This document shows positions 43,783-52,028 of a stretch of DNA of 64,000 nucleotides, piece after piece. The notes beneath the pieces are model-generated. The model was given only the letters and a program-made list of their open reading frames with translations. It was not told where the DNA came from and searched no databases. A program made the translations under genes and the position numbers. Position 1 is the stretch's first letter. Every line of letters begins with the position of its first letter. Origin of the DNA: Salinilacustrithrix sp003476595 (GTDB taxonomy: Bacteria; Actinomycetota; Acidimicrobiia; Acidimicrobiales; Salinilacustritrichaceae); contig CAXAUZ010000021.1 of the NCBI GenBank assembly GCA_963972525.1, positions 8,888-72,887 on the forward strand. Reading direction: 5' to 3'.

Positions 43783-44598
43783 ATGCGACCGCTGGTCATG
43801 GGCGTCCTGAACGTCACCCCGGACTCCTTCTCCGACGGTGGCTCCTGGGCGGACCCCGACGCTGCGGTCCACCGGGGCCGCCAGCTGCTCTCGGAGGGCG
43901 CCGACATCATCGACGTCGGCGGGGAGTCCACCCGGCCGGGGGCCGAGCCGGTCGGCATCGACACCGAGCTCGCCCGCGTGGTGCCCACCGTCGAGGCGCT
44001 CGTCGGCGACGTCGCGGCCGCCGGGGCCCGGCTGTCGGTCGACACGCGCCACGCCGAGGTCGCCCGAGCGGCGCTGGCCGCCGGCGCCACCATCCTCAAC
44101 GACGTCTCCGCGTCGCTCGAGCACGTCGCCGGCGAGGCCGGCGCCGGCTGGGTGGCCATGCACATGCTCGGCGAGCCGGGCACGATGCAGGACGACCCGC
44201 ACTACGACGACGTCGTCGCCGAGGTGCGGGCGTTCCTCGTGGCCGCCGAGCAGCGGGGCCGGGACGCCGGGGTGGACGAGATCTGGATCGACCCCGGCAT
44301 CGGCTTCGGCAAGACCTTCGCGCACAACTGGGCCCTGCTCGGCGCCCTCGCGACGCTGGTCGACACCGGCATCCCGGTGGCGATCGGGACGAGCCGCAAG
44401 GGCTTCCTGGGCGCGATCCTGGCCGAGGCCGACGGCACCGACGAACGGCCCGGACCGGAGGATCGCCTGGAGGGATCGATCACGACCGCCTGCTGGGCTG
44501 CCACCATGGGAGCCGCCATGATCCGAGTGCACGACGTCCGCGCCACGGTGGCCGCGCTCGGCGCGGTCGCCACGCCGCACGGCTCGGGAGGCGCCTGA
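43783..44598 (+). CDS. folP: Dihydropteroate synthase
   Basis: A 271-residue TIM-barrel enzyme: VMGVLNVTPDSFSDGG at the N-terminus, ADIIDVGGESTRPGA, L-S-V-D-T-R-H-A-E-V and GIGFGKTFAHNWALL, then IGTSRKGFLG with the conserved S-R-K. It joins p-aminobenzoate to 6-hydroxymethyl-dihydropterin diphosphate. The ATG at 43783 follows a divergent region shared with the btuF riboswitch. Its stop overlaps the next gene (TGATG). It heads the second part of the split folate cluster. Confidence 0.95.
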   Translation: MRPLVMGVLNVTPDSFSDGGSWADPDAAVHRGRQLLSEGADIIDVGGESTRPGAEPVGIDTELARVVPTVEALVGDVAAAGARLSVDTRHAEVARAALAAGATILNDVSASLEHVAGEAGAGWVAMHMLGEPGTMQDDPHYDDVVAEVRAFLVAAEQRGRDAGVDEIWIDPGIGFGKTFAHNWALLGALATLVDTGIPVAIGTSRKGFLGAILAEADGTDERPGPEDRLEGSITTACWAATMGAAMIRVHDVRATVAALGAVATPHGSGGA

Positions 44599-45173
44599 TG
44601 GCGCTGCGCGGCAAGTGGGCCCAGGGCATCGAGCCCCGGAACTTCACGTGGATCCTGCAGGGCAAGCTGGCCGTCTGCGAGCGCCCCGGCGGCTACGGGG
44701 CCAACCACCGCAAGGTCCGCCGTCAGGAGGAGATCATCTGGCTGCGCGAGCAGGGGTTCTCGATGGTGGTCTCGCTGGCCGTCTCCCCGCACAACCTGCA
44801 CAACTACGACGAGATGGGCATGCCCTGGCGGCACCGCCCGTTCACGCGCAGCGACGACCAGGAGGCCTACCTCGCCCGCCTCTTCCCCGAGCTGCGCCAG
44901 CTGCTGCTCGAGGGCGGCAAGATCGTGCTGCACCAAGACGAGCTGGGGGACCGCCTCTGCGGCCTCATGGCTGCCTACGTGCTCTGGAACAACCTGGTCC
45001 CCGGTGGCCCGCAGGCCATCTCGGTCATCGAGCAGCTGCTCCACCGCCAGCTCGGCCCCGACGCCCGGAGCCTGGTCGCGCTCGTCCCCCGGCTCCCCGC
45101 CCCCGGCACCACCACCGTCTCGGTCGACCGACCCGACCCGCTCCCGGCCGTGGACCCCGACGAGGGCGCGTGA
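44598..45173 (+). CDS. Dual-specificity-phosphatase-like protein lacking the catalytic Cys, in the folate operon
   Basis: A 191-residue protein overlapping folP. Its central part reads like a PTP/DSP fold: RRQEEIIWLREQGFSMVVSL, then the place of the HC-x5-R loop as VLHQDELGDRLCGLMAAYVL. The usual catalytic Cys is replaced (H-Q-D-E-L-G-D-R), while Arg and the following helix are kept. It may be an inactive or repurposed phosphatase, or a pterin- or nucleotide-binding protein. It lies between folP and folB, and a phosphatase for dihydroneopterin phosphates is otherwise missing from the cluster. The family assignment is moderate and the function unproven. Confidence 0.65.
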   Translation: MALRGKWAQGIEPRNFTWILQGKLAVCERPGGYGANHRKVRRQEEIIWLREQGFSMVVSLAVSPHNLHNYDEMGMPWRHRPFTRSDDQEAYLARLFPELRQLLLEGGKIVLHQDELGDRLCGLMAAYVLWNNLVPGGPQAISVIEQLLHRQLGPDARSLVALVPRLPAPGTTTVSVDRPDPLPAVDPDEGA

Positions 45174-45180
45174 GCACCCC

Positions 45181-45549
45181 GTGACCGCCGGCGCCATCGA
45201 GATCCGGGGCCTGCGGGTCCTCGCCAACGTCGGCGTCCCCGAGGCCGAGCGGGTCCACGCCCAACCGCTCTCCATCGACCTCGAGCTCACGGTCGACCTG
45301 GAGGCCGCGGGGCGCTCCGACGACGTGGCCGACACCGTCGACTACGGCGCGGTGGCCATCGCCGTCGCCGACGCAGTGGCCGACGCGCCCGTGGCCCTGC
45401 TCGAGCGGGTCGCCTCGCTCGCCGCCGACGCCGTGCTCGACCTCGACCCCCGGACCGAGGCGGTCACCGTCACCATCACCAAGCTGCGCCCTCCCATCCC
45501 GCGCGACGTGGAGGCCACCGCGGTGCGGCTGCACCGCACCCGCCCGTGA
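45181..45549 (+). CDS. folB: Dihydroneopterin aldolase
   Basis: A 122-residue protein from GTG 45181, 7 bases after the previous stop. It begins A-I-E-I-R-G-L-R-V-L-A-N-V-G-V-P-E-A-E, where Glu is the pterin-binding position. It has DVADTVDYGAVAIAVAD and ends with VTITKLRPPIP, which carries the catalytic-type Lys. It converts dihydroneopterin to hydroxymethyl-dihydropterin. Its stop overlaps the folK GTG. Confidence 0.94.
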   Translation: MTAGAIEIRGLRVLANVGVPEAERVHAQPLSIDLELTVDLEAAGRSDDVADTVDYGAVAIAVADAVADAPVALLERVASLAADAVLDLDPRTEAVTVTITKLRPPIPRDVEATAVRLHRTRP

Positions 45550-46061
45550 CCCGGGTGCTCCTCGGGCTGGGGTCCAACCTCGGCGACCGGCGGGCGCACC
45601 TGCGCGACGCCGTGTCCTCGCTTCCCGGGGTCACCGGGGTGTCCGACGTGTACGAGACCGACCCGGTCGGCGGCCCCGAGCAGGACCGCTACCTGAACAT
45701 CGTGGTCGCCCTCGACCTGGCCATCGTGCCCGGCGGCGGTCCGTCCCGCCCGCCCGAGGACCTGTCGACCGACCGGACGCTCCCGCCGATCACGCCGCTG
45801 GAGCTGCTCGCCATCTGCCAGCGCATCGAGTCCGCGGCCGGCCGGGTGCGCGACGTCCGCTGGGGGCCCCGCACGCTCGATGTCGACGTGCTGTGGATCG
45901 ACGGCATCGAGCTGGACGACCCGGATCTCACCGTGCCCCACCCCCGCATGTTCGAGCGCCGCTTCGTGCTCGCGCCGCTCTCGGAGCTCGCCCCCGACAT
46001 CGTGCCCGAGGGCTGGGAGCGCGACGCCGAAGGGCAGGTCGACCACCTCGGGCCGCTATAG
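45546..46061 (+). CDS. folK: Hydroxymethyl-dihydropterin pyrophosphokinase
   Basis: A 171-residue HPPK starting at GTG in the folB stop. LGLGSNLGDRRAHL opens it, and RVRDVRWGPRTLDVDVLWIDG is the catalytic and metal-binding block, followed by VPHPRMFERRFVLAPLSEL. It carries a roughly 15-residue insertion (GGGPSRPPEDLSTDRTLP) in the middle, longer than usual. It is followed by 152 bases with a small GGCGGC-GGA-GCCGCC stem at 46106-46120 before the next gene. Confidence 0.94.
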   Translation: MTRVLLGLGSNLGDRRAHLRDAVSSLPGVTGVSDVYETDPVGGPEQDRYLNIVVALDLAIVPGGGPSRPPEDLSTDRTLPPITPLELLAICQRIESAAGRVRDVRWGPRTLDVDVLWIDGIELDDPDLTVPHPRMFERRFVLAPLSELAPDIVPEGWERDAEGQVDHLGPL

Positions 46062-46105
46062 GAGCCGAGCCGCCAGGCGAGGCGACCCATGGGCACGGGC
46101 CCTCC

Positions 46106-46120
46106 GGCGGCGGAGCCGCC
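46106..46120. terminator. Weak hairpin after folK
   Basis: Arms GGCGGC and GCCGCC around GGA, 45 bases after the folK stop, with no U tract. It could attenuate transcription into the DUF2520-panC-panD group. A TATCCT hexamer at 46156-46161 is a possible -10 box for that group, but no clear -35 is seen. Confidence 0.3.
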
Positions 46121-46213
46121 AGACCGAGGTCGGTGACGGGACCTGTCGACAGCTATCCTGAACCCTGACCGGCACCCGCACGGGGCTGGATCCACTGAGC
46201 CATCGGAGCGAGC

Positions 46214-46942
46214 ATGACTGCTGTCGACGCGCGCATCATCGGCCCCGGGCGGGCCGGCGGCGCCCTGGCCACCGCGCTGTCCGGCGCGGGCTGGCGGGTC
46301 GACGGTCCCCTCGGTCGGGACCACGATCCGGCCACGGCGACGGCCGGCGCTCGCGTCGTGCTGCTCGCCGTCCCCGACGGGGACGTCGCCGGCCTCGCCG
46401 CCTCGCTGGCCCCCGGCGACGCGGTGGTCGCCCACGTCGCCGGATCGCTCGGGCTCGACGTGCTGGCGCCGCACCAGCGGGTCGCCTCGGTGCACCCGCT
46501 GGTGTCGCTGCCCGACGCGGACCTCGGTGCCCGCCGGCTCGCCGGCGCCTGGTTCGCCGTGGCCGGAGATCCGGTGGCGGCCGAGGTCGTGGACGCGCTC
46601 GGCGGACGGTCCGTGGCGGTCGCTGACGAGGACCGCACGACCTACCACGCCGCCGCGGCGGTCGCCGCCAACCACCTCGTCGCCCTGCTCGGCCAGGTCG
46701 AGCGCCTGGCCCGCCAGGTCGGCGTGCCGCTCGAGGCTTACCTCGACCTGGCCCGTGGCGCGTTCGACAACGTGGCCGAGGTCGGGCCGGCCGCGGCGCT
46801 CACCGGCCCGGTCGCCCGGGGCGACCGCGCCACCGTGGCCCGGCACCTCGCCGCCATCCCCGAGGACGAGCGCACGATCTACGCCGTGCTGGCCGAGGCC
46901 GCCCAGCGCCTGGTCGACGACGGCGTCGGGGTGCCGGCATGA
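46214..46942 (+). CDS. Rossmann-fold DUF2520 protein, candidate ketopantoate reductase
   Basis: A 242-residue protein. The N-terminal NAD(P)-binding start is ARIIGPGRAGGALATALSGA (G-x-G-x2-G), with LLAVPDGDVAGLA and VASVHPLVSLPDA after it. The C-terminal DUF2520 domain has a helical conserved region, YHAAAAVAANHLVALLGQVE. This is the 6-phosphogluconate-dehydrogenase-like layout of short-chain keto-acid reductases. It overlaps panC by 4 bases (ATGA), as in other Actinobacteria, and no panE is in the window, so a role in making pantoate is plausible, by context only. Confidence 0.82.
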   Translation: MTAVDARIIGPGRAGGALATALSGAGWRVDGPLGRDHDPATATAGARVVLLAVPDGDVAGLAASLAPGDAVVAHVAGSLGLDVLAPHQRVASVHPLVSLPDADLGARRLAGAWFAVAGDPVAAEVVDALGGRSVAVADEDRTTYHAAAAVAANHLVALLGQVERLARQVGVPLEAYLDLARGAFDNVAEVGPAAALTGPVARGDRATVARHLAAIPEDERTIYAVLAEAAQRLVDDGVGVPA

Positions 46943-47859
46943 GGCGGATCGCCACCGTCGCCGAGCTGCGGGCCGTGCTCGACGCCGAGCGGGCCGCGGG
47001 CCGCCGGGTCGGCTTCGTGCCCACCATGGGCTACCTGCACGAAGGCCACGTCTCCCTGATGCGAGCCGCCCGAGCCGAGGCCGACGTCGTCGTCACGTCG
47101 ATCTTCGTGAACCCCCTCCAGTTCGCGGCCCACGAGGACCTCGACGACTACCCCCGCGACCTCGAGCGCGACGCGTCGCTCGCCGAAGGCGCCGGCGTCG
47201 ACCTGCTGTTCGTGCCGTCGGTCGCCGAGATGTACCCCGACCCGGTGCCCGGTGGCCTGCTCGCCACCACGGTCTCGGTCGCCGGCGTGTCCGAGCACAT
47301 GGAGGGCGCGTCCCGGCCCACCCACTTCGCCGGCGTCGCCACCGTCGTGGCCAAGCTCTTCTCGATCGTCGGGCCCTGCCGGGCCTACTTCGGCGAGAAG
47401 GACTTCCAGCAGCTGGCGGTGGTCCGACGCATGGTCGCCGACCTGTCCATGCCGGTCGAGGTCGTCGGCTGCGAGACCGTGCGGGAGGACGACGGCCTGG
47501 CCATGTCCAGCCGCAACGCCTACCTCTCGCCCGAGCAGCGGGCCGCCGCGCCGGTCGTGCACCGGGCCCTGCGCGCCGGCGCCGCCGCCGTCCTCGCCGG
47601 CGAGCGCGAGCCCGGCGCCGTGCGCGCCGCGATCGCCGGCGTCGTCGCCCAGGAGCCCCTCGCCGAGCTCGACTACGCCGAGGTCGTCCGGGTCTCCGAT
47701 CTCACCGTCCCGTCCGCCATCGACCCCACCGATGCGCTCGGTTTGCGCCTGCTGGCCGCCGTGCGCTTCGGTTCCACCCGTCTCATCGACAACCTGGGGG
47801 TGACCGCTCCCGCTCCGTGCGCAACGGAGAGCCCGGCGGCGCCCACCGTGAGGAGCTGA
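46939..47859 (+). CDS. panC: Pantothenate synthetase
   Basis: A 306-residue nucleotidyltransferase-fold ligase. GFVPTMGYLHEGHVSLMR is the ATP-binding HIGH-type start, followed by VTSIFVNPLQFAAHEDLDDY, YFGEKDFQQLAVVRRMVADL and the KMSKS-like MSSRNAYLSPEQR. It condenses pantoate and beta-alanine. panD, which makes the beta-alanine, starts 5 bases after its stop. Confidence 0.95.
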   Translation: MRRIATVAELRAVLDAERAAGRRVGFVPTMGYLHEGHVSLMRAARAEADVVVTSIFVNPLQFAAHEDLDDYPRDLERDASLAEGAGVDLLFVPSVAEMYPDPVPGGLLATTVSVAGVSEHMEGASRPTHFAGVATVVAKLFSIVGPCRAYFGEKDFQQLAVVRRMVADLSMPVEVVGCETVREDDGLAMSSRNAYLSPEQRAAAPVVHRALRAGAAAVLAGEREPGAVRAAIAGVVAQEPLAELDYAEVVRVSDLTVPSAIDPTDALGLRLLAAVRFGSTRLIDNLGVTAPAPCATESPAAPTVRS

Positions 47860-47864
47860 TCCAC

Positions 47865-48296
47865 GTGCGCCGTCGCATGATGAAGTCCAAGATCCACCGC
47901 GCCACCGTCACCGACGCGAACCTCCACTACGTGGGGTCGGTCACCGTCGACGAGGACCTCCTCGACGCCGCCGACATCATGGAGTTCGAGCAGGTCGCGA
48001 TCGTCGACGTCGACAACGGCGCCCGCCTCGAGACCTACACGATCGCCGGCCCCCGCGGCTCCGGCGTGGTGTGCCTCAACGGCGCGGCCGCACGGCTCGT
48101 GAGCCCCGGCGACAAGGTCATCATGATCAGCTACGCCGACTACGAGCAGGCCGAGCTCGCCCACTACGAGCCCCGCGTGGTCCACGTGGACACCGAGAAC
48201 CGCCAGATCGACGAGGTCACCGCCGAGCTGCTCGCCGAGCAGACCCGCGGCCCCGCCCCCCACCGCTACCTCGAGGTCGAAGCCCCCACCCGCTGA
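47865..48296 (+). CDS. panD: Aspartate 1-decarboxylase proenzyme
   Basis: A 143-residue pyruvoyl enzyme. The start is GTG 47865 (V-R-R-R-M-M-K-S-K-I-H-R-A-T-V-T), which aligns with the usual PanD N-terminus and follows GAGGAG. The self-cleavage site is Gly-Ser in NLHYVGSVTVDEDLLD, and LNGAAARLVSPGDKVIMISY gives the rest of the active site. It makes beta-alanine from aspartate. It is followed by a convergent region with a CTGGCAG repeat copy. Confidence 0.95.
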   Translation: MRRRMMKSKIHRATVTDANLHYVGSVTVDEDLLDAADIMEFEQVAIVDVDNGARLETYTIAGPRGSGVVCLNGAAARLVSPGDKVIMISYADYEQAELAHYEPRVVHVDTENRQIDEVTAELLAEQTRGPAPHRYLEVEAPTR

Positions 48297-48309
48297 GGGC
48301 CCTCTTCCG

Positions 48310-48336
48310 GAACTGGCAGTCGTGGTGTCGCGCGCG
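48310..48336. repeat. CTGGCAG-family repeat, copy after panD/nadB
   Basis: A 27-base segment, GAACTGGCAGTCG then TGGTGTCGCGCGCG, sits in the 46-base space between the convergent panD and nadB stops. It matches 49967-49993 at 25 of 27 positions. Confidence 0.7.
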
Positions 48337-48342
48337 GCTCGG

Positions 48343-49923
48343 TCAGGCCGGGGCGGCGGTGACGACGAAGCGGAGCTCGAGGTCGTCGTCGGTGGCCGGG
48401 TGATCGGTGCGCGTGTGCGACCCCCGGGTCTCGGTCCGGGCCTCGGCCGCCAGGACCTGGGCGAAGCCGAGGGTGGCGAGGTTGTGGACCTCGGCCGAGG
48501 CGACGTCGTCCACCGGGCGGGCGAAGGCCTGCACCGCCTCGGCGAGGGCGATCTCCAGGGATTCGTCGTCGCGGAGCACGCCGGCGTGGGCGGTCATCGC
48601 CCGCTGGAGGCGGTCCCGCGCCTCGGCGGTCGTGCTCGGTTCATCGCCGGTGATGGACGCGACGTCGACGGCGGCGTCCAGGACCCGGCCGGGGATGGCC
48701 GTGCTCTCGGCTGCGCCGCCGAGGAGGGCCCGCATCGCGCCGGTGGGCTCGGGGGCGTCCTTGCCGGCGTCGATGGCCTCCACGACCCGGGGGCCGAACA
48801 CCATGCCGTCGAGCAGCGAGTTCGATGCGAGGCGGTTGGCGCCGTGCACGCCGTTGCAGGCCACCTCGCCGGCGACCCACAGTCCGGGCAGCGACGACGC
48901 GCCGTCGAGGTCGGCGAGCACCCCGCCGCACGTGTAGTGGGCGGCGGGCGCGACGGGCAGCCAGTCCGTGGTGGGATCGAGCCCGACGACGGCCAGCGCC
49001 GCGCTGATGGTGGGGAAGCGCTCGTCGAAGTGGTCGAGCACGGTGGCGTCCAGCCACACGTGCTCGGTCCGGTCGGCCTGCAGCTGCGCGGTGATGGCCC
49101 GGCTGACGACGTCGCGTGGCTGGAGCTCGTCGACGAATCGCTCGCCCGACGCGTCGCGGAGGAACGCACCGTGGCCGCGGAGGGCTTCGGAGAGCAGCGG
49201 CCGGGGCATGGCCTCGTGGTGCAGGGCGGTGGGGTGGAACTGGACGAACTCGACGTCGGCCAGCGCGGCGCCGACCCGCAGCGCCATCGCCATGCCGTCG
49301 CCGGTGGCCTCGAGCGGGTTGGTGGTCACCGAGAACAGCTGGCCGCCACCGCCGGTGGCGAGCAGCACGTTTCGGGCCCGGACCTCGATCCGCTCCCCGT
49401 GCTCGTCGATGGCGGTGACGCCGGCGCAGCGCCCGCCCTCCACCAGCAGGTCGAGCGCGAAGGTCCGCTCCAGCAGGACCGCGGCCGTCTTCTGCACCGC
49501 CTCCACGAGGGCCCGCTCGACCTCGACGCCGGTCGCCGCCCCGCCGGCGTGGAGGATGCGCGGGTGGCTGTGGCCGCCCTCGCGCGCCAGCAGGTACTGG
49601 CCGCCCTCGTCCTGGTCGAACATCGCGCCGAGGGCGATCAGCTCGTTGACCCGGACCGGACCCTCGTCGACGAGGACCCGCACGGCATCGAGGTCGCACA
49701 GGCCGGCACCGGCGCCGAGGGTGTCGGCGAGGTGCAGGTCGGTGGAGTCGGGGTCGCCGCCGAGCACCGCGGCCACGCCACCCTGGGCCCAGCGGGTGGT
49801 GGCCTGGTGCAGCTCGGCCTTGGTGAGGACGCCGACCCGCATGCCGTGCACGTCTGCGGCGCGCACCGCTGCCGACAGCCCGGCGACCCCGGACCCGAGC
49901 ACGAGCAGATCGAGCACCTCCAT
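48343..49923 (-). CDS. nadB: L-aspartate oxidase
   Basis: A 526-residue flavoprotein. The FAD-binding start is LDLLVLGSGVAGLSAAVRAA, with T-R-W-A-Q-G-G-V-A-A-V, SHPRILHAGGAATG and QFHPTALHHEAMPRPLLSEA downstream. AAHYTCGGV and ASNSLLDGMVFG are the family's C-terminal FAD and substrate loops. It oxidises aspartate to iminoaspartate for quinolinate synthesis. nadA is not in the window and nadC lies beyond an intervening nuclease-like gene, on the opposite strand. Confidence 0.94.
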   Translation of the reverse strand: MEVLDLLVLGSGVAGLSAAVRAADVHGMRVGVLTKAELHQATTRWAQGGVAAVLGGDPDSTDLHLADTLGAGAGLCDLDAVRVLVDEGPVRVNELIALGAMFDQDEGGQYLLAREGGHSHPRILHAGGAATGVEVERALVEAVQKTAAVLLERTFALDLLVEGGRCAGVTAIDEHGERIEVRARNVLLATGGGGQLFSVTTNPLEATGDGMAMALRVGAALADVEFVQFHPTALHHEAMPRPLLSEALRGHGAFLRDASGERFVDELQPRDVVSRAITAQLQADRTEHVWLDATVLDHFDERFPTISAALAVVGLDPTTDWLPVAPAAHYTCGGVLADLDGASSLPGLWVAGEVACNGVHGANRLASNSLLDGMVFGPRVVEAIDAGKDAPEPTGAMRALLGGAAESTAIPGRVLDAAVDVASITGDEPSTTAEARDRLQRAMTAHAGVLRDDESLEIALAEAVQAFARPVDDVASAEVHNLATLGFAQVLAAEARTETRGSHTRTDHPATDDDLELRFVVTAAPA

Positions 49924-49966
49924 GGCTCGGCAGTCTGCCCCACCACCTGTGGGGAACCGCCTTCTC

Positions 49967-49993
49967 GAACTGGTAGTTGTGGTGTCGCGCGCG
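49967..49993. repeat. CTGGCAG-family repeat, copy after the DUF559 gene
   Basis: GAACTGGTAGTTG then TGGTGTCGCGCGCG, immediately after the stop of the DUF559 gene and before nadB. It matches 48310-48336 at 25 of 27 positions and has the same orientation relative to the upstream minus-strand gene. Confidence 0.7.
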
Positions 49994-50932
49994 TCAGCAG
50001 CGCCCGGGCCAACCGCCGAGGCGCTCGAGGGTGCGGCGGACGGCGTAGAGCACGCCGCCCGGCGCGTACATGACCTCCTCCTCGTCGAAGCGCAGGACCT
50101 TCCACCCGAGGCGGCGGAGGACCGCATCGCGGCGGGCGTCGCGCCGTCGGGCGGCGTCGGTGCGGTGGTGCGGCCCGTCGATCTCGACGTCGAGCCGCGC
50201 CGGTACCCAGGCGAAGTCGAGGCGGAACGGCTCGTCGTGGGGCTGAGGCACCACGTGCTGGCACGTCGGCGGCGGGTGACCAGCGTCGATGAGGTCGTCG
50301 AGGAAGACCTGTTCCAGCGTGGTGTCCGGGATGCCGTCGATGCCGTGGTAGCGCTCGAGCTGGCGTCGCAGAGGACCGCACCCGTTGCGGCCCCGCCGGC
50401 TGTGGAGCTCGAGGATGGCGGCCAGCTGCTTCCACGACACGCCGTGGGACCGACGCAGCTCGCGGATGACGGTGGTGTACGCCGTCTCGCCCAGCACCGC
50501 GCCGATGTCGACGGCGAGCCGGCGCGGCGGCGTGCAGGGGATGCCGTCGATGTGGATCGGGGGCACGTAGGCGAGATCTCGGCTCTCGTGGACGATGACC
50601 CCGGGCCGGGCGAACTTCCGCTTCGACAACACGCTGAGCTCGATCGGCGCACCCTCGTAGGTGGGGACGCCGAGGAGGCGGGCGACTGCCCGATGGGAGG
50701 CCCGTGCTCCGCCGCCCGCCGCCAGCACCGTGGCGAGCATCCGGCGCTCCCAGGTCATGGGCACGCCTGCGATGCCGTGGACGCGACCGTCGATGCGTGG
50801 GACGACGTCGGCATCCCGGAGGCGGGCGAGCACGGATGGATGGTGGCCGAGGTCGCTGACCTGGCTGGTGGTGATGAGGTGGTGCTGCTCCTCGAGCAGC
50901 GAGCGGACGTCGGATGGGATGGTGGGCGGCAC
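49994..50932 (-). CDS. AbiEi-like N-terminal domain fused to a DUF559/Vsr-type nuclease-like domain
   Basis: A 312-residue protein starting at GTG after GAGGAGG. Residues 1-60 form a winged-helix-like AbiEi-type domain (LITTSQVSDLGHHPSVLARL). The middle part resembles AbiEi C-terminal regions. The last 110 residues are a restriction-endonuclease-like fold: F-R-L-D-F-A-W then LDVEIDGPHHR, with an acidic residue and E-x-D pattern, and GWKVLRFDEEEV. Such proteins are common and poorly characterised in Actinobacteria. It interrupts nadB and nadC and has CTGGCAG repeats on both sides, which suggests insertion. DNA cleavage is possible but untested. Confidence 0.82.
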   Translation of the reverse strand: MPPTIPSDVRSLLEEQHHLITTSQVSDLGHHPSVLARLRDADVVPRIDGRVHGIAGVPMTWERRMLATVLAAGGGARASHRAVARLLGVPTYEGAPIELSVLSKRKFARPGVIVHESRDLAYVPPIHIDGIPCTPPRRLAVDIGAVLGETAYTTVIRELRRSHGVSWKQLAAILELHSRRGRNGCGPLRRQLERYHGIDGIPDTTLEQVFLDDLIDAGHPPPTCQHVVPQPHDEPFRLDFAWVPARLDVEIDGPHHRTDAARRRDARRDAVLRRLGWKVLRFDEEEVMYAPGGVLYAVRRTLERLGGWPGRC

Positions 50933-51005
50933 GGGCCCCTCCTCGAGATCGCAGGAGAGGGGGAAGTGCCGTCGACGCTACGCACGGGGTCTGACGGCCG
51001 GTCCG

Positions 51006-51067
51006 GGTGCGACGTGGGGACTGCCAGTTCGAGATGAGGTGCGACGTGGGCACCGCCAATCCGAGGA
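51006..51067. repeat. Tandem 30-base repeat upstream of nadC, with a CTGCCAGTTC motif
   Basis: Two direct copies, 51006-51035 and 51038-51067, share GGTGCGACGTGGG and agree at 24 of 30 positions. The first contains CTGCCAGTTC, the core of the dispersed intergenic family; the second has CGCCAATCC at that place. They lie in the divergent region between the DUF559 gene and nadC. Confidence 0.55.
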
Positions 51068-51112
51068 GGCGCTCCGCCGGGGCGTGCACCGTCCCGTGGC
51101 AGGCTGCCGGCC

Positions 51113-51985
51113 ATGTCGGACGTGCCCGTCGAACCCCCGATCCACGCCGTGCGCGCCGCGGTCGCGGCTGCCCTCGCCGAGGACCTGACGCCGCTCGGTG
51201 ACCTGAGCGCGGCGCTGGTGCCGGCCGGCGCCACGATCGACGCGGTGTTCGCCAGCCGGGCGGCCGGGGTGCTGGCGGGCACGGCGTGCGCCACCGAGGC
51301 CTTCGCCCAGCTGGACCCGGCCGTGACCGTCACGTGGCGACACCACGACGGCGATCGCATCGAGGCCGGCACCACCGTCGCCACCGTCACCGGCCCCCTC
51401 GCCCCCGTCCTCACCGGCGAGCGGACCGCCCTGAACTTCCTCTGCCACCTCTCGGGGATCGCCACCCTCACCCGCCGCTTCGCCGACGCCGCGGCCGAGG
51501 GCGGCGACGCCCGCATCTGGGACACCCGCAAGACGACGCCGGGCCTCCGCTCGCTGGAGAAGGCCGCGGTCCGGGCCGGGGGCGGCGCCAGCCACCGGGG
51601 GAACCTGTCGGACTGGGTCATGTTCAAGGACAACCACCTCGCCGCCATCGGCATCGAGGAAGCGGTCCGGCGGGCTCGCACGGCCTGGCCGGCCCGCACG
51701 ATCCACGTGGAGGTCGACGACCTCGGCGGTCTGCGCACCGCGCTCACCGCCGGCTGCGATGCCGTCCTGCTCGACAACTTCACCCCGGACCAGGCGGCCG
51801 AGGCGGTTGCCATCGCCGACGGCTGGGCGGCCGAGCACGGCGTCCGCCGCCCGCTGCTGGAGTGCTCGGGCGGCATCACGGTCGACACCGCGGCGGCCTA
51901 CGCGGCCGCCGGTGTCGACCTGCTGTCCACCAGCCAGATCACGCAGTCGGCACCGGCCCTCGACATCGGGCTGGACGTGGTCTGA
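51113..51985 (+). CDS. nadC: Quinolinate phosphoribosyltransferase (nicotinate-nucleotide pyrophosphorylase)
   Basis: A 290-residue enzyme. Signatures are ALAEDLTPLGDLSAALV near the start, GERTALNFLCHLSGIATLT, the substrate-binding D-T-R-K-T-T-P-G-L-R, GGASHRGNLSDWVMFKDNH and LLECSGGITVDTAAAYA. It makes nicotinate mononucleotide from quinolinate and PRPP. It is followed after 135 bases by coaX. Confidence 0.94.
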   Translation: MSDVPVEPPIHAVRAAVAAALAEDLTPLGDLSAALVPAGATIDAVFASRAAGVLAGTACATEAFAQLDPAVTVTWRHHDGDRIEAGTTVATVTGPLAPVLTGERTALNFLCHLSGIATLTRRFADAAAEGGDARIWDTRKTTPGLRSLEKAAVRAGGGASHRGNLSDWVMFKDNHLAAIGIEEAVRRARTAWPARTIHVEVDDLGGLRTALTAGCDAVLLDNFTPDQAAEAVAIADGWAAEHGVRRPLLECSGGITVDTAAAYAAAGVDLLSTSQITQSAPALDIGLDVV

Positions 51986-52028
51986 TCAGAATCGGTCGCC
52001 GGCGAGCACCTCTCCTACGCTCGCCGCC

